Positions 25,313 through 35,588 are shown, counted from the first letter of the stretch. The stretch: 64,000 bases of DNA from Acetobacter lovaniensis (GCF_014207635.1 NZ_JACHIE010000007.1:62001-126000); one strand, 5' to 3'. Numbers and translations are program-made. The notes: generated by a model from the sequence alone, not told the origin.

Positions 25313-26056
25313 GTGTTTGGTTCCTCCTTTGCGCAGGATAGCCGTTTTAAAATTCCCCCATTGAGCCAGACCGCTTTTTTGCTGGATTTTGATGGCACAC
25401 TGGTGGACATAGCCCCAACGCCCGAAGCCGTGGTGGTCCCCCCCGATCTGCTGGAAACCTTAAGCCGCCTGCGTGCGGCCTGTGGGGATGCGCTGGCAGT
25501 TATTTCTGGCCGCCCGATTGATCAGATCGACCAGTTTCTGGGCGATGTTCCGTTTGCGGTTGCGGGTGAGCATGGTGTGACCATCCGCCACCGCCCCGGT
25601 GGTCCTGTTGAACGCGCTGTACTGCCAAGCATGCCGCAGCGCTGGCTTGTGCAGGCCTCTGACCTGCTGGCGACCCTGCCGGGCACACGGCTGGAGCATA
25701 AGCAGGGTGGCTTTGTGCTGCATTACCGCGCAGCGCCCGAAAAAGCCGAAGTATTGCGCCAGACAGCCGAGCGCTGGGTCAGGGAATCTGATGGAGCCTT
25801 TACGCTTCAACCCGCAAAAATGGCATGGGAAATCCGCCCGACCGGGGTGGATAAAGGCTATGCTGTCTCGCTGCTGATGGAAACTGCACCCTTTGCCGGG
25901 CGTAAACCTGTTTTTGTGGGGGACGACGTAACGGATGAGGACGGTATGGCCGCAGTTCACCGTATGGGCGGGACCTTCTTCCGTATTCCTGCGGATTTTC
26001 CAACACCGGCGGTGCTCAGGGCCTGGCTGGCGTCCCTTGTCGCGGGACGGGGGTGA
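25313..26056 (+). CDS. otsB: Trehalose-6-phosphate phosphatase OtsB
   Basis: This 247-residue HAD phosphatase removes phosphate from trehalose-6-phosphate. HAD motif I is LLDFDGTLVDI (nucleophile Asp25), motif II is AVISGRPIDQID, and the cap region carries GEHGVTIRH. WEIRPTGVDKGYAV supplies the motif III lysine region and VFVGDDVTDEDGM is motif IV. The start is GTG 25313 with GAGG about 8 bp upstream. It comes 3 bp before otsA, and the pair makes trehalose as an osmotic and ethanol/acid stress protectant. Confidence 0.95.
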   Translation: MFGSSFAQDSRFKIPPLSQTAFLLDFDGTLVDIAPTPEAVVVPPDLLETLSRLRAACGDALAVISGRPIDQIDQFLGDVPFAVAGEHGVTIRHRPGGPVERAVLPSMPQRWLVQASDLLATLPGTRLEHKQGGFVLHYRAAPEKAEVLRQTAERWVRESDGAFTLQPAKMAWEIRPTGVDKGYAVSLLMETAPFAGRKPVFVGDDVTDEDGMAAVHRMGGTFFRIPADFPTPAVLRAWLASLVAGRG

Positions 26057-26059
26057 GGC

Positions 26060-27403
26060 ATGCAGAGGCTGGTCATTGTTTCCAACAGGGTACCAGCAGT
26101 ACGTGACCGCAAACAGCCAGCAGGTGGTCTGGCTGTGGCACTCAGGGCTGCTGTTCAGGACCATCCCTGCCTGTGGTTTGGGTGGTCCGGCCAGCAGATA
26201 GGCGGAGATGGTGCGGACAGGGCACTCGGTGTGGATACGGTGGGTCACGTAACCTATGCCACCATAGGGTTGACCCATAAGGAATATAACGGGTTTTATC
26301 AGGGATATTCCAACGCTGTCCTGTGGCCTTTGTGCCATTACCGGGCCGGGTTTATGAACTATAACCGGCATGACCAGCAGGTTTATGCCAGCGTGAACAC
26401 CCTGTTCGCCACCAGACTGGCCCCCATGCTTAAACCCGACGATATGGTCTGGGTGCATGATTACCACCTGTTCCCGCTCGGCAAGGCCCTGCGTGATTTA
26501 AAAGTCAAAGCGCGGATCGGTTTTTTTCTGCATATTCCTTTCCCGCCGTGGAGCCTGATGCGTGCCCTGCCGGAAGCCCCGGCCCTGATGCGCGACTTAC
26601 GGGCTTATGATGTGATTGGCGTGCAGACCGAGGATGATGCACGGAATATGAATGAGGCTTTCGCGGTTCTGGGGATTCCCGCCAGAGCCCGCGTTTTTCC
26701 CATAGGTATTGATCCGGACAGTTTTTTCGCCTGTGCGTGCGAAGGACAGAATCTGCCACAGGTGCAGCGCCTGCGTCAGGACCTGCGCGGCCTGCCGCTG
26801 ATTATTGGCGTGGACCGCATGGATTACTCCAAAGGCCTGCTGGAGCGGCTGCGCGGGTATGATACGTTCCTCAAGCGCTATCCTGAATACAGGGGCAAAG
26901 TCACGTATCTGCAGATCACACCGGTTTCACGCGGGAGCGTGCCTGAATACCAGAGCCTGCGAGCCGAACTGGACCAGATTGTGGGGCATATTAACGGCAC
27001 CTATGGCGCGTTCGACTGGACCCCCGTGCGCTACCTGACCCACCCGCTCCCGCGGGAACTGCTGGCGGCTTTTTTCCAGCTTTCCAGTGCCGCACTTGTC
27101 ACCCCCCTGCGCGACGGGATGAACCTTGTAGCCAAGGAATATGTGGCTGCCCAAGTCCCGGAAAATCCCGGCACGCTCATTTTGTCCCGTTTTGCCGGGG
27201 CCGCGGCGGATATGGAGGATGCCCTGCTGGTCAACCCGCATGATTCGGATGAAATTGCGGCTGCCCTGCACAAGGCGTTAAGTCTATCCGGTTCCGAGCG
27301 GCGGGTGCGCTGGGAGCGTCTGCGGGCGGAAGTATGGCGGGTGACGGCGGCAGGCTGGGCGCGGTCGTTTATTGCGGCGATGTCAGAGGTAAGAACGACA
27401 TGA
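26060..27403 (+). CDS. otsA: Trehalose-6-phosphate synthase OtsA
   Basis: This 447-residue GT20 glycosyltransferase joins glucose from UDP-glucose (or another NDP-glucose) to glucose-6-phosphate. Motifs include VIVSNRVPA, the GGLAVAL glycine loop, WFGWSGQQIGGD, VWVHDYHLFPLGKAL, GFFLHIPFPPWSLMRALP, IIGVDRMDYSKGLLERL and TPLRDGMNLVAKEYVAAQ. It is shorter at the C-terminus than many alphaproteobacterial enzymes but all catalytic segments are present. It overlaps the dsbB-like gene by 4 bp. Confidence 0.96.
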   Translation: MQRLVIVSNRVPAVRDRKQPAGGLAVALRAAVQDHPCLWFGWSGQQIGGDGADRALGVDTVGHVTYATIGLTHKEYNGFYQGYSNAVLWPLCHYRAGFMNYNRHDQQVYASVNTLFATRLAPMLKPDDMVWVHDYHLFPLGKALRDLKVKARIGFFLHIPFPPWSLMRALPEAPALMRDLRAYDVIGVQTEDDARNMNEAFAVLGIPARARVFPIGIDPDSFFACACEGQNLPQVQRLRQDLRGLPLIIGVDRMDYSKGLLERLRGYDTFLKRYPEYRGKVTYLQITPVSRGSVPEYQSLRAELDQIVGHINGTYGAFDWTPVRYLTHPLPRELLAAFFQLSSAALVTPLRDGMNLVAKEYVAAQVPENPGTLILSRFAGAAADMEDALLVNPHDSDEIAAALHKALSLSGSERRVRWERLRAEVWRVTAAGWARSFIAAMSEVRTT

Positions 27404-27906
27404 AAAAAAACATGCGGCTGAGCACGGTTGCGTTTTTTGTGATTCTGGCTGGTTTTGCCGCACTTGGCGTTGCCTGGTGGACGCAGCACAGGCTTGGAAT
27501 CATGCCGTGTGAGCTATGTCTGTGGGAACGCTGGCCCTGGCGGGTGCTGATTGTGCTGGGGGTTGTGGCCCCGTTGCTGCCAACCCGCATGGGGCGTGGT
27601 ACCTTGTGGTTATGTGTGCCAGTCCTGCTTGTGGCGGAAGGTCTTGCAATCTGCCATGCGGGAGTTGAGTGGAAGTGGTGGCCAAGTCCATTCCCCGCCT
27701 GCCATGCAGCTCATGTTGTGGGGCATACACTGGCTGAGCGCTGGGCTTCCATGCCACTGGTGCCATCCAAACCGTGCGATGCCCCTACATATCTGATCCC
27801 CGGCCTGCCTGTTTCCATGGCGGTCATGGGGGCTGTGTTTGCACTGCTTGTGCTCGCCGGGTTGTGTGTGGGCATGGGGCGGATTAAAAAAAGCAACTGG
27901 ATTTAA
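27400..27906 (+). CDS. dsbB: DsbB-family disulfide bond formation protein
   Basis: This 168-residue inner-membrane protein has four predicted helices. The quinone-side pair is CELC (Cys37 and Cys40) in MPCELCLWERWPWR, and the DsbA-interacting pair is Cys101 (FPACHAAH) and Cys126 (PSKPCDAP). This matches the four essential cysteines of E. coli DsbB (41, 44, 104, 130). It should re-oxidise a periplasmic DsbA with ubiquinone. Its ATG overlaps the otsA stop, an odd functional pairing that may reflect envelope-stress coexpression. DsbA is not in the window. Confidence 0.92.
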   Translation: MKKNMRLSTVAFFVILAGFAALGVAWWTQHRLGIMPCELCLWERWPWRVLIVLGVVAPLLPTRMGRGTLWLCVPVLLVAEGLAICHAGVEWKWWPSPFPACHAAHVVGHTLAERWASMPLVPSKPCDAPTYLIPGLPVSMAVMGAVFALLVLAGLCVGMGRIKKSNWI

Positions 27907-28020
27907 GGTTTTTTTTCGAATATTTTCCGCATATTCCATGCGGTGTTGAAAAGCCCTGTGTTCAAAAGCAGATGTCTGGTTCTGGTGTATGCAGCGCGCG
28001 TTGTTCTGGATACTGGTTTT

Positions 28021-28473
28021 TCAGGAAGGTGTCTGTGCCTGCATGATGGTTTGCGCAAGTGTGTGCAGGCGCGCGCTGGCTTTTGGGCCAAGCTGGGCGA
28101 TTTCCTCATAACTGAACCACCGCACTTCCCGCGCATCATCCCCTGCAATGGGGGTGGTCAACGCTGGTTGTGGCTCGGTGCAGAGCACGGCAAGAATAAG
28201 ATAGTGAAAGACAAGTGCGCCATCGGGCGCGTAATGCATGCTATCAAACACATCCACCAAAGATGTTGCGTGGGCCTGTAAGGACGTTTCTTCCAGAAGT
28301 TCCCGTTCCGCAGCGTGGAAAAAGGTTTCTCCCCCCTCCACCTTGCCACCGGGAAAGCCCCATAAGCCCGCATCGGGGGCATTGGCACGCCGGACAAGCA
28401 GAAAATCGCAGCCACGGCGCACAATGGCCAGCACACCAGCACGGGGAAAAGCAGGAAGGGAGGCAGCATTCAT
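28021..28473 (-). CDS. NUDIX hydrolase
   Basis: This protein of about 150 residues has a complete Nudix box, GKVEGGETFFHAAERELLEETSL (GX5EX7REUXEEXGU pattern with Ser for Gly near the end), preceded by the typical LWGFPG and followed by DSMHYAPDGALVFHYLILAVLC. Longer starts exist at 28500 and 28530. The substrate is unknown; Nudix enzymes cleave nucleoside diphosphates linked to another group. It diverges from the aldo/keto reductase gene. Confidence 0.87.
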   Translation of the reverse strand: MNAASLPAFPRAGVLAIVRRGCDFLLVRRANAPDAGLWGFPGGKVEGGETFFHAAERELLEETSLQAHATSLVDVFDSMHYAPDGALVFHYLILAVLCTEPQPALTTPIAGDDAREVRWFSYEEIAQLGPKASARLHTLAQTIMQAQTPS

Positions 28474-28625
28474 GGCCCTGTAGTCTATGAGGGTGTGCAT
28501 GCAGGTCAACCCATCTTTGCTGTAAAACACTGCATCTCTATTCCGATAGGGTGTTTAATGGGTAAGGTGTGGCAATGGTGCCGTAACTGGCCTGTTGGTG
28601 CAGAACATAGTCAAGGAGAGTAAAC

Positions 28626-29609
28626 GTGACGGCGGAATTTATAAAAATTGAAGGTATTCCCAAACCGGCCTCGCGTATTGCCTTGGGCACATGGGCCATG
28701 GGTGGCTTCATGTGGGGCGGCCCTGATGATGCCAATGCCGCAAAAACAATAGATAAGGCACTCGATGTTGGCATAAACCTGATTGATACGGCACCGGTCT
28801 ACGGGTTTGGCCATTCGGAGGAAATTCTGGGCAAGGCGCTGGAAGGGCGGCGTGACCGGGTGGTGCTGGCAACCAAGGTAGGTTTGGACTGGCAGGATGG
28901 CCACGTGTTCCGCGATAGCAGAAAAGCACGGATTGAAGCGGAACTGGACGCATCGCTCAAGCGGTTACGCACGGACCATATCGACCTTTATCAGGTGCAT
29001 TGGCCAGACCCCAAAACCCCGTTTGAGGAAACCGCGCGCGCACTGGAAAAAAGTGTACAGAGCGGCAAGGTTCGCGCCCTCGGGTTAAGTAATTTCTCCC
29101 CCGAACAGATGGATGAATTTCGGAAGTTCGCACCGGTTGCGGCCATTCAGCCCCCCTATAATCTGTTTGAAAGGGAGATTGAAAAAGACGTTCTTCCTTA
29201 TGCCGTAAGCAATAATCTGGTTGTTCTGGCCTATGGTCCGCTCTGCCGGGGACTTTTGTCTGGTAAAATGACAGCAGACCACGTGTTTACAGGGGATGAT
29301 CTGCGCAAGGTGGACCCCAAGTTCCAGCAGCCCCGCTTTGCCCAGTATCTGAACGCGGTGGAAGGGCTTAAAACCATTGCCGAGCAGCACGGCAAAAGTC
29401 TGCTCGCTCTGGCTATTCGCTGGGTGCTGGACCGGGGCCCAACCATTGCCCTGTGGGGTGCCAGAAAACCCGAGCAGATTACCGGCGTGCAGGATGCTTT
29501 TGGCTGGACACTCAGCAAGGACGATATGGCCGCCATTGATGCCATTCTGGACAAAGCCATTACCGACCCTGTGGGGCCGGAATTTATGGCGCCACCAGCC
29601 CGCGCATAA
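28626..29609 (+). CDS. Aldo/keto reductase
   Basis: This 327-residue NADPH-dependent TIM-barrel oxidoreductase carries the catalytic tetrad in NLIDTAPVYGFG (Asp, Tyr), VLATKVGLDW (Lys) and DLYQVHWPD (His). The C-terminal cofactor segment is PTIALWGARKPEQITGVQDAFGW. The start is GTG 28626 with AAGGAG 9 bp upstream. It resembles the AKR11/AKR13-type general stress and aldehyde reductases of acetic acid bacteria, but the substrate is not readable from sequence. Confidence 0.92.
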   Translation: MTAEFIKIEGIPKPASRIALGTWAMGGFMWGGPDDANAAKTIDKALDVGINLIDTAPVYGFGHSEEILGKALEGRRDRVVLATKVGLDWQDGHVFRDSRKARIEAELDASLKRLRTDHIDLYQVHWPDPKTPFEETARALEKSVQSGKVRALGLSNFSPEQMDEFRKFAPVAAIQPPYNLFEREIEKDVLPYAVSNNLVVLAYGPLCRGLLSGKMTADHVFTGDDLRKVDPKFQQPRFAQYLNAVEGLKTIAEQHGKSLLALAIRWVLDRGPTIALWGARKPEQITGVQDAFGWTLSKDDMAAIDAILDKAITDPVGPEFMAPPARA

Positions 29610-29615
29610 AACCAG

Positions 29616-29698
29616 ACCTGTGTCCTTGCCTAAGGTGGGGGCACAGGTGCTGCTCTGGTGCAAATGCAGGGGAGGGGGCATCTTCCCCTTTCCTGCAT
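29616..29698. other. Two consecutive long hairpins between the aldo/keto reductase gene and uvrB
   Basis: Hairpin 1 pairs ACCTGTG (29616-29622) with CACAGGT (29642-29648) and contains a nested CCTT/AAGG. Hairpin 2 pairs ATGCAGG (29664-29670) with CCTGCAT (29692-29698), continued inward by two G-U pairs and AGGGG/CCCCT, giving about 14 bp around a 7-nt loop. No T-run follows, so simple intrinsic termination is doubtful. They may end the upstream transcript with help or structure the uvrB leader. Confidence 0.55.
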
Positions 29699-29768
29699 GG
29701 AGTATTGTGGAATTGTGCGGGGTCGTTACCGCTGCTCTCTTGCATAGGGGAGCAGAGTTGCCCATCTT

Positions 29769-32033
29769 GTGGGCATGGGTGCTTCATCTTCTTCCGCCAC
29801 GCCGCTCGCGCGGGGCAAAAAACGGGCTTCTCTGAGCGAGCGGGCAGCAAGCCTGCCGCCTGTTACGTTTGTGCCGGAGCAGCAGCCCGCCCGCCCGCGT
29901 TTGCGCCGGATGGAGGTTGTCTCCGAATATGAACCGGCAGGGGACCAGCCGCAGGCGATCAAGGAACTGGTCGCGGGGGTGGAAGGGCAGGAGCGCGATC
30001 AGGTTCTGCTCGGGGTTACCGGTTCGGGCAAAACCTTCAGTATGGCCAAGGTGATCGAGGCCACCCAGAAGCCCACCCTTATTCTTGCACCCAATAAAAC
30101 ACTGGCCGCGCAGCTTTATGGGGAGATGAAGCAGTTCTTCCCCAATAATGCCGTGGAGTATTTTGTCAGCTATTACGACTACTATCAGCCCGAGGCTTAC
30201 GTGCCGCGTTCTGATACGTATATTGAAAAAGACAGCCAGATTAACGAGCAGATCGACCGCATGCGGCATGCTGCCACACAGGCGCTGCTTGAACGTAATG
30301 ATGTGATTATTGTTGCCTCTGTCTCGTGCATTTACGGTATTGGCTCGGTCGAGACTTACTCCCGCATGGTGGTCAAGCTGGAACTGGGGGGCGAAATTGA
30401 CCGCGACAAGCTGATTAAAAGTCTGGTGGAACTGCAATACCGCCGGAACGATGCAGCCTTTGCACGCGGGGCGTTCCGTGTGCGGGGGGAAAGTGTGGAT
30501 ATTTTCCCTGTCCAGAACGAAGACAGGGCCTGGCGCGTCTCCCTTTTTGGCGATGAGGTGGACGGCATTATAGAGTTTGACCCGCTGACAGGTGATAAAA
30601 CGGCTGATTTGCAGGAAATCACCATTTACGCCAACAGTCATTACGTTACGCCCCGGCCCACGCTTAATCAGGCCATAAAAGGCATAAAGCACGAGCTGCG
30701 CACCCGGCTGGATGAGTTTACCCATGCAGGCAAACTGCTGGAGGCCGAAAGGCTGGACCAGCGCACCACGTTTGATCTGGAAATGCTGGAAACAACAGGT
30801 GTGTGCAAGGGGATTGAGAATTACTCACGCTACCTCTCCGGGCGCAAACCGGGTGATCCCCCGCCAACCCTGTTTGAATACCTGCCAGAAGATGCGTTGC
30901 TGATTGTGGATGAAAGCCACGTGACCGTGCCCCAGATCGGCGGCATGGAGCGGGGGGACTTTGCCCGTAAATCCATTCTGTCGGAGTTCGGGTTTCGGCT
31001 TCCGTCCTGTCTGGATAACCGGCCGCTTAATTTTGCGGAGTGGGACAAGTTCCGCCCCCAGACCATTTTTGTCAGCGCCACCCCCGGCCCGTGGGAAATG
31101 GAGCGTACGGGCGGTGTGTTTGCAGAGCAGGTTATTCGCCCCACGGGCCTGATCGACCCTGTAACGGTTATCCGTCCTGTGGAACATCAGGTGGACGACC
31201 TGCTGGCCGAATGCCGCGAGACCATAGCCAAGGGCAGCCGCGTGCTGGTAACCACCCTGACCAAACGCATGGCCGAAGACCTGACCGACTACATGAACGA
31301 AGCCGGTATTCGGGTCCGTTACCTCCATTCCGATGTGGATACGCTGGAGCGGATTGAAATTATCCGTGACCTGCGTATGGGCGCGTTTGATGTGCTGATC
31401 GGCATTAACCTGCTGCGCGAAGGGCTGGATATTCCCGAATGTGCGCTCGTGGCCATTCTGGATGCGGATAAGGAAGGCTTTTTGCGCTCGCGTACATCGC
31501 TCATCCAGACCATAGGCCGCGCTGCGCGTAATGTGGATGGGCGCGTGCTGCTGTATGCCGATAAAATGACCGACTCCCTGACGTATGCCGTGGAGGAAAC
31601 TGCGCGCCGCAGGGAAAAGCAGATGGCCTGGAACACAGAGCACGGCATTACGCCCCAGAGTGTGCGCAAGCATATTGGTGATATTGTAGGCTCCGTGTTC
31701 GAGCAGGATTACGTGACCATCGCCCCTGATAAAGAAACCGGAGTGACCGAGTTTGTGGGGCAGGACCTGAGTGCTACCATTGCCGGGCTGGAAAAGCGGA
31801 TGCGTGATGCCGCAGCCGAACTGGAGTTTGAAACGGCAGGCCGCCTGCGTGATGAAATCAAAAGGCTGGAAGCCCTGCAACTCGGGCTGGACGTGCCTCC
31901 TGCCTCTCCGGCGACCAAAGCCGGGATGGGGCGTAGGGGGGCAGGTAAAGAGCCGGTCCCGCGTCCCTTGGGGCCGGGTGGCGGGGGGTATGAGCCAAAA
32001 CCCGGAAAGGGCCGCAGTAAACGGCGCTCGTAA
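29769..32033 (+). CDS. uvrB: Excinuclease ABC subunit B
   Basis: This 754-residue DNA-damage recognition helicase-like subunit is loaded by UvrA and recruits UvrC. Walker A GVTGSGKT, the beta-hairpin region [21 protein letters not shown], the DESH-type motif [37 protein letters not shown] and a C-terminal UVR motif ([31 protein letters not shown] type, near 660-700) are all present. It is longer than E. coli UvrB (673) because of about 45 extra N-terminal residues and a basic, glycine/proline-rich C-terminal tail. The start is uncertain (GTG 29769 or ATG 29775). I found no LexA site upstream. Confidence 0.97.
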   Translation: MGMGASSSSATPLARGKKRASLSERAASLPPVTFVPEQQPARPRLRRMEVVSEYEPAGDQPQAIKELVAGVEGQERDQVLLGVTGSGKTFSMAKVIEATQKPTLILAPNKTLAAQLYGEMKQFFPNNAVEYFVSYYDYYQPEAYVPRSDTYIEKDSQINEQIDRMRHAATQALLERNDVIIVASVSCIYGIGSVETYSRMVVKLELGGEIDRDKLIKSLVELQYRRNDAAFARGAFRVRGESVDIFPVQNEDRAWRVSLFGDEVDGIIEFDPLTGDKTADLQEITIYANSHYVTPRPTLNQAIKGIKHELRTRLDEFTHAGKLLEAERLDQRTTFDLEMLETTGVCKGIENYSRYLSGRKPGDPPPTLFEYLPEDALLIVDESHVTVPQIGGMERGDFARKSILSEFGFRLPSCLDNRPLNFAEWDKFRPQTIFVSATPGPWEMERTGGVFAEQVIRPTGLIDPVTVIRPVEHQVDDLLAECRETIAKGSRVLVTTLTKRMAEDLTDYMNEAGIRVRYLHSDVDTLERIEIIRDLRMGAFDVLIGINLLREGLDIPECALVAILDADKEGFLRSRTSLIQTIGRAARNVDGRVLLYADKMTDSLTYAVEETARRREKQMAWNTEHGITPQSVRKHIGDIVGSVFEQDYVTIAPDKETGVTEFVGQDLSATIAGLEKRMRDAAAELEFETAGRLRDEIKRLEALQLGLDVPPASPATKAGMGRRGAGKEPVPRPLGPGGGGYEPKPGKGRSKRRS

Positions 32034-32111
32034 TGGCTGGCTCTTGTTTATACCGCGCAACCCTTCTACCGTTTCGGCGGTTAACAGGTTCACTTTTGCG
32101 GACAACAGGGT

Positions 32112-32771
32112 ATGACCACGTCAGAATCCACCATCCGGCCCGATTATGCGGCATTAACGCAGGCGCCTGTCTGCGCAGAGCCGTTTACGCATATTATGGT
32201 GCCGCACTTTATTCGTCAGGATGACTTGCCCAGACTGTTCGCCAGTCTGCCTGCCATTCATTCGGGCGGGTCTTTTCCTCCGCAATCGCTCGGGCTTAGC
32301 CCGCTGATGCAGGCACTGGTGCGGGAGATGGAAGGCCCGGAGATGCGGCAGATCATTGCCCAAAAGCTGAACCTTGATCTGGATACAGCCCCTTCCATGC
32401 TGACCATTCGTGGCCGCACGCGGGAGAAGGATGGCCGCATCCATACGGACTCTCTGGCCAAGCGTGTGACCATTCTGCTCTACCTGAATCCCGCAGGCCC
32501 CCATTGGGAAAAGCAGGAAGGCTGCCTGCGCCTGCTGCGTGGCCCGCATGATATTGAGGACTACGCAAAGGAAGTGCAGCCTGTGGATGGCACACTGCTC
32601 ATCTTCCCCAACGGGCCGACCACATGGCACGGGCACAAGCAGTTTGTGGGGGAACGTTATACCATTCAGCTCAATTACATGACCGAGGACGCCAAGGCCC
32701 GTTCCGAACTGCGGCGGCACAAGCTGTCGGCCTTTGCCAAAAAGCTGCACTTGCCTGCCATGGGGTACTAG
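32112..32771 (+). CDS. 2-oxoglutarate/Fe(II)-dependent oxygenase family protein
   Basis: This 219-residue cytosolic protein has a double-stranded beta-helix. The iron facial triad is visible as His111 and Asp113 (RIHTDS) and His173 (TWHGHK), with Arg182 (ERYTIQLNY) placed to bind 2-oxoglutarate. YLNPAGPHWEKQEGCLRLLRG is the usual central segment of the 2OG-FeII_Oxy_3 group. The substrate is unknown; relatives hydroxylate prolines or small molecules. It lies 78 bp after uvrB on the same strand and 42 bp before the M16 protease gene. Confidence 0.88.
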   Translation: MTTSESTIRPDYAALTQAPVCAEPFTHIMVPHFIRQDDLPRLFASLPAIHSGGSFPPQSLGLSPLMQALVREMEGPEMRQIIAQKLNLDLDTAPSMLTIRGRTREKDGRIHTDSLAKRVTILLYLNPAGPHWEKQEGCLRLLRGPHDIEDYAKEVQPVDGTLLIFPNGPTTWHGHKQFVGERYTIQLNYMTEDAKARSELRRHKLSAFAKKLHLPAMGY

Positions 32772-32813
32772 GCATTTTTCCTTTGCCGTTTTCCACAGGA
32801 CACAGGATTTTTC

Positions 32814-35555
32814 ATGATTTTCCGTAAAATGACCATCTCCCGTGCGCGTGGTGTCGCTTTGGTTGCCGGGCTGGCTCTGTGTGGCAGTGCGCTCTCGCCC
32901 GTTGGTGCGTTTGCACAGGCGGCACCACCTTCCATGCCATCGGAACTGGTGCCGCCATCGCTCAGTAGTGCTCAGGTCGTGCGGGCGACCCTGCCCAATG
33001 GCTTGCGGGTTGTGATCGTGCCCAACAAGCTCGCACCGGTGGTTACGACGGAAATCAACTATCTGGTTGGGTCAGCTGAGGTGCCAAAGGGTTTTCCCGG
33101 CACGGCGCATGCGCTGGAACATATGATGTTCCGTGGCAGCAAGGGGCTGGACAAGGACCAGCTCGCTGCCGTGGGCACACGCCTTGGCGGTAGCTATAAT
33201 GCGGACACGACCGAGGATGTTACCCAGTATTTTTACACCGCTCAGGCGCGTGATCTGCCGGTGCTGCTCAGGATTGAAGCCCTGCGCATGAACGGGCTGA
33301 CCCTGTCCGAGGCAGACTGGAGCAAGGAGCGGGGTGCCATTGAGCAGGAAGTCTCACGCGATCTGTCCAGCCCCGCCTACCGTTATCTTGAGCAGTTGCA
33401 GGCCATTTTGTTCGCAGGCACACCGTACGAGCATGATGCGCTGGGCACGCGCCCGTCGTTTGATAAGACAAAAGCGGCTGACCTGCGTGCATTTTACGAA
33501 AAATGGTACGCGCCCAACAACGCCATTCTGGTGATTGTAGGGGATGTAAACCCGGTTACCGCCCTGCAACAGGTGGAAGACGCTTTTGACGATGTTCCAC
33601 GTAAAACATTGCCTGCACGGCACAAGGTTGCCCCGGTGCCGCCACCAGCCAAAACGCTTGGGCTGGCAACGGACTACCCCGTAGGGTTTGCAACACTTGC
33701 CTTTCCCATGCCCGGTTCTTCCGCTGCGGATTACGCCACGGCGGATATTCTGTCCGATGTGCTGGCCAGCCAGCGTGGGGCATTGTACGACCTTGTGCCA
33801 CAGGGCAAGGCGCTGTTTGCCGGGTTTGAATACGCTCCCAAAAAGGAAGCAGGGTTTGGGCTGGCTCTGGCGGCGTTCCCCAAAGGGGGGGATGCGGCAA
33901 AGGCCATGGCGGATATAAGGGGTGTGCTGGAAGCTATTCGCAAGAATGGCGTTCCGGCTGATCTGGTGGAAGCGGCCAAACGGCGCGAGATTGCCCAAAT
34001 GCAGTTTGCTGCCAATTCGGTCAGCGGTCTGGCTTCTACCTGGTCCACGGCGCTGGCTTTTCAGGGGCTGGACGCACCGGGGGATCTGGTCGCTGCGTAT
34101 CAGGCTGTAACGCCAGAGGCGGTGAACAAACTGGCTGCCACCCTGCTTAACCCGGCCCATGCGGTTTCTGCCGTACTCACGCCGGAAAGTTCGGGTAATC
34201 CTGTGTCGGGCAAAGGGTTTGGCGGGGCTGAGTCCTTTGCGTCTTCCCCCGATAAACCGGTCAAACTGCCGGACTGGGCAGAAAAAGCCCTGCTTACGCT
34301 GGACAGGCCCGAACCCACACCCCAGCCTTATGTGAGCACCCTGTCCAACGGGATCAGGCTGATTGTCTGGCCTGCCCATGTCAGCCATACCATTCAGTTA
34401 AGCGGGCAGGTCCGGCAGACACCCTCCCTCCAGCAGCCCGCAGGGCAGGATGGGGTGAATGATGTCACCGAAGCCCTGTTCTCCTACGGGACCACGCAGT
34501 ATGACCGGCTGGCCTTCCAGAAAGCGCTGGACGATATTCCTGCATGGGAAAGTGCGGGGAGCAGCTTCTCCCTTCAGGTTCTGACACCCGATTTTGCAAA
34601 AGGCGTTGCCCTGCTGGCCGATAACGAACTGCACCCGGCTTTTGCGGACAAGGATTTTCAGGTTGTGCGCCAGCAGACGGCACAGGCACAGGCAGGGGAA
34701 CTGCTCTCGCCAGACCATCTGTTCAGCCGGGCCATAAAAATGGCTGTGCTGCCGCCCAAAGACCCCACTTTGCGCGAGGCCACACCGCAATCCATCATGA
34801 GCGTGACGCGTGATGACGTGCAGACCTATTATAAAAAAGTCTGGCGGCCAGACAGAACAACCATTGTTGTGACCGGGGACGTAACCCCGGAAAAAGCACA
34901 GGCTGTGCTGGAGCAGGCGTTTGGGGGCTGGAAAGCCGATGGCCCCGCACCCGATATTGACCTGCCCGCAGTGCCCCTAAGCAAGGCGTCCCACGCACAG
35001 GTGCCTGATAAGAGCAGTGTGCAGGATGAAGTGGTTCTGGCCGAAACACTGGGCCTGACTGCGGCCCAGCCCGACCACTTCATGCTCCAGTTGGGGAATG
35101 AGGTGCTGGGGGGTGGTCTGTTCTCCTCCCGCCTGTACCGCGACCTGCGGGTTAAAACCGGGTATGTTTACACAGTGGGGAGCGCGTTTGAGTGGGGGCG
35201 CACGCGTGGCCTGTACACAGTCAATTACGGCGCAGACCCCGATAAGGTCGGCAAGGCACAGGCCGCTGCGGTGCGGGACATCAAGGCCATGCAGTCGGCC
35301 CCTCCTTCGGATGATGAACTGGCTCTGGCCAAGGCGTCACTTCTGCGGAGTATTCCTCTGGCCCGCGCCAGTCTGGACCGGATTGCAGCCCAGTACCTGC
35401 ATCTGACCGATCTGGGTCTGCCGCTGGATAACGCGGACCGCGGGGCACTGGCCTATTACAATGCAACCGGTGCAGATGTGCAGGCCGCATTCCGCCAGTG
35501 GATCCGCCCGGATGATCTGGCATCCATTGTCAAGGGGCCTGCTCCGTCTTTGTAA
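32814..35555 (+). CDS. M16-family zinc metalloprotease (two-repeat, exported)
   Basis: This 913-residue periplasmic protease of the pitrilysin/processing-peptidase family has an N-terminal signal peptide ending about GAFAQA (residue 36). The inverted zinc motif HALEH gives His99, Glu102 and His103, and a later glutamate (ERGAIEQEV) is the third ligand. The C-terminal half repeats the M16 fold without a zinc motif (SNGIRLIVWPAHVSHTIQLSGQV, GGGLFSSRLYRDLRVKTGYVYTVGS). This single-chain active plus inactive arrangement is common in bacteria. The gene is followed by a good intrinsic terminator. Confidence 0.93.
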   Translation: MIFRKMTISRARGVALVAGLALCGSALSPVGAFAQAAPPSMPSELVPPSLSSAQVVRATLPNGLRVVIVPNKLAPVVTTEINYLVGSAEVPKGFPGTAHALEHMMFRGSKGLDKDQLAAVGTRLGGSYNADTTEDVTQYFYTAQARDLPVLLRIEALRMNGLTLSEADWSKERGAIEQEVSRDLSSPAYRYLEQLQAILFAGTPYEHDALGTRPSFDKTKAADLRAFYEKWYAPNNAILVIVGDVNPVTALQQVEDAFDDVPRKTLPARHKVAPVPPPAKTLGLATDYPVGFATLAFPMPGSSAADYATADILSDVLASQRGALYDLVPQGKALFAGFEYAPKKEAGFGLALAAFPKGGDAAKAMADIRGVLEAIRKNGVPADLVEAAKRREIAQMQFAANSVSGLASTWSTALAFQGLDAPGDLVAAYQAVTPEAVNKLAATLLNPAHAVSAVLTPESSGNPVSGKGFGGAESFASSPDKPVKLPDWAEKALLTLDRPEPTPQPYVSTLSNGIRLIVWPAHVSHTIQLSGQVRQTPSLQQPAGQDGVNDVTEALFSYGTTQYDRLAFQKALDDIPAWESAGSSFSLQVLTPDFAKGVALLADNELHPAFADKDFQVVRQQTAQAQAGELLSPDHLFSRAIKMAVLPPKDPTLREATPQSIMSVTRDDVQTYYKKVWRPDRTTIVVTGDVTPEKAQAVLEQAFGGWKADGPAPDIDLPAVPLSKASHAQVPDKSSVQDEVVLAETLGLTAAQPDHFMLQLGNEVLGGGLFSSRLYRDLRVKTGYVYTVGSAFEWGRTRGLYTVNYGADPDKVGKAQAAAVRDIKAMQSAPPSDDELALAKASLLRSIPLARASLDRIAAQYLHLTDLGLPLDNADRGALAYYNATGADVQAAFRQWIRPDDLASIVKGPAPSL

Positions 35556-35588
35556 AGGACGTAGAATATAAAGGTATTTTATGCAGGC

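Noticed and set aside
27927-27943. CCGCAT/ATGCGG hairpin between dsbB and the NUDIX gene
   Set aside because: Only 6 bp with no T-run on the correct side; too weak to call a terminator.
29699-29768. LexA site upstream of uvrB
   Set aside because: No GTTC-N7-GTTC or close variant is present between the aldo/keto reductase and uvrB.
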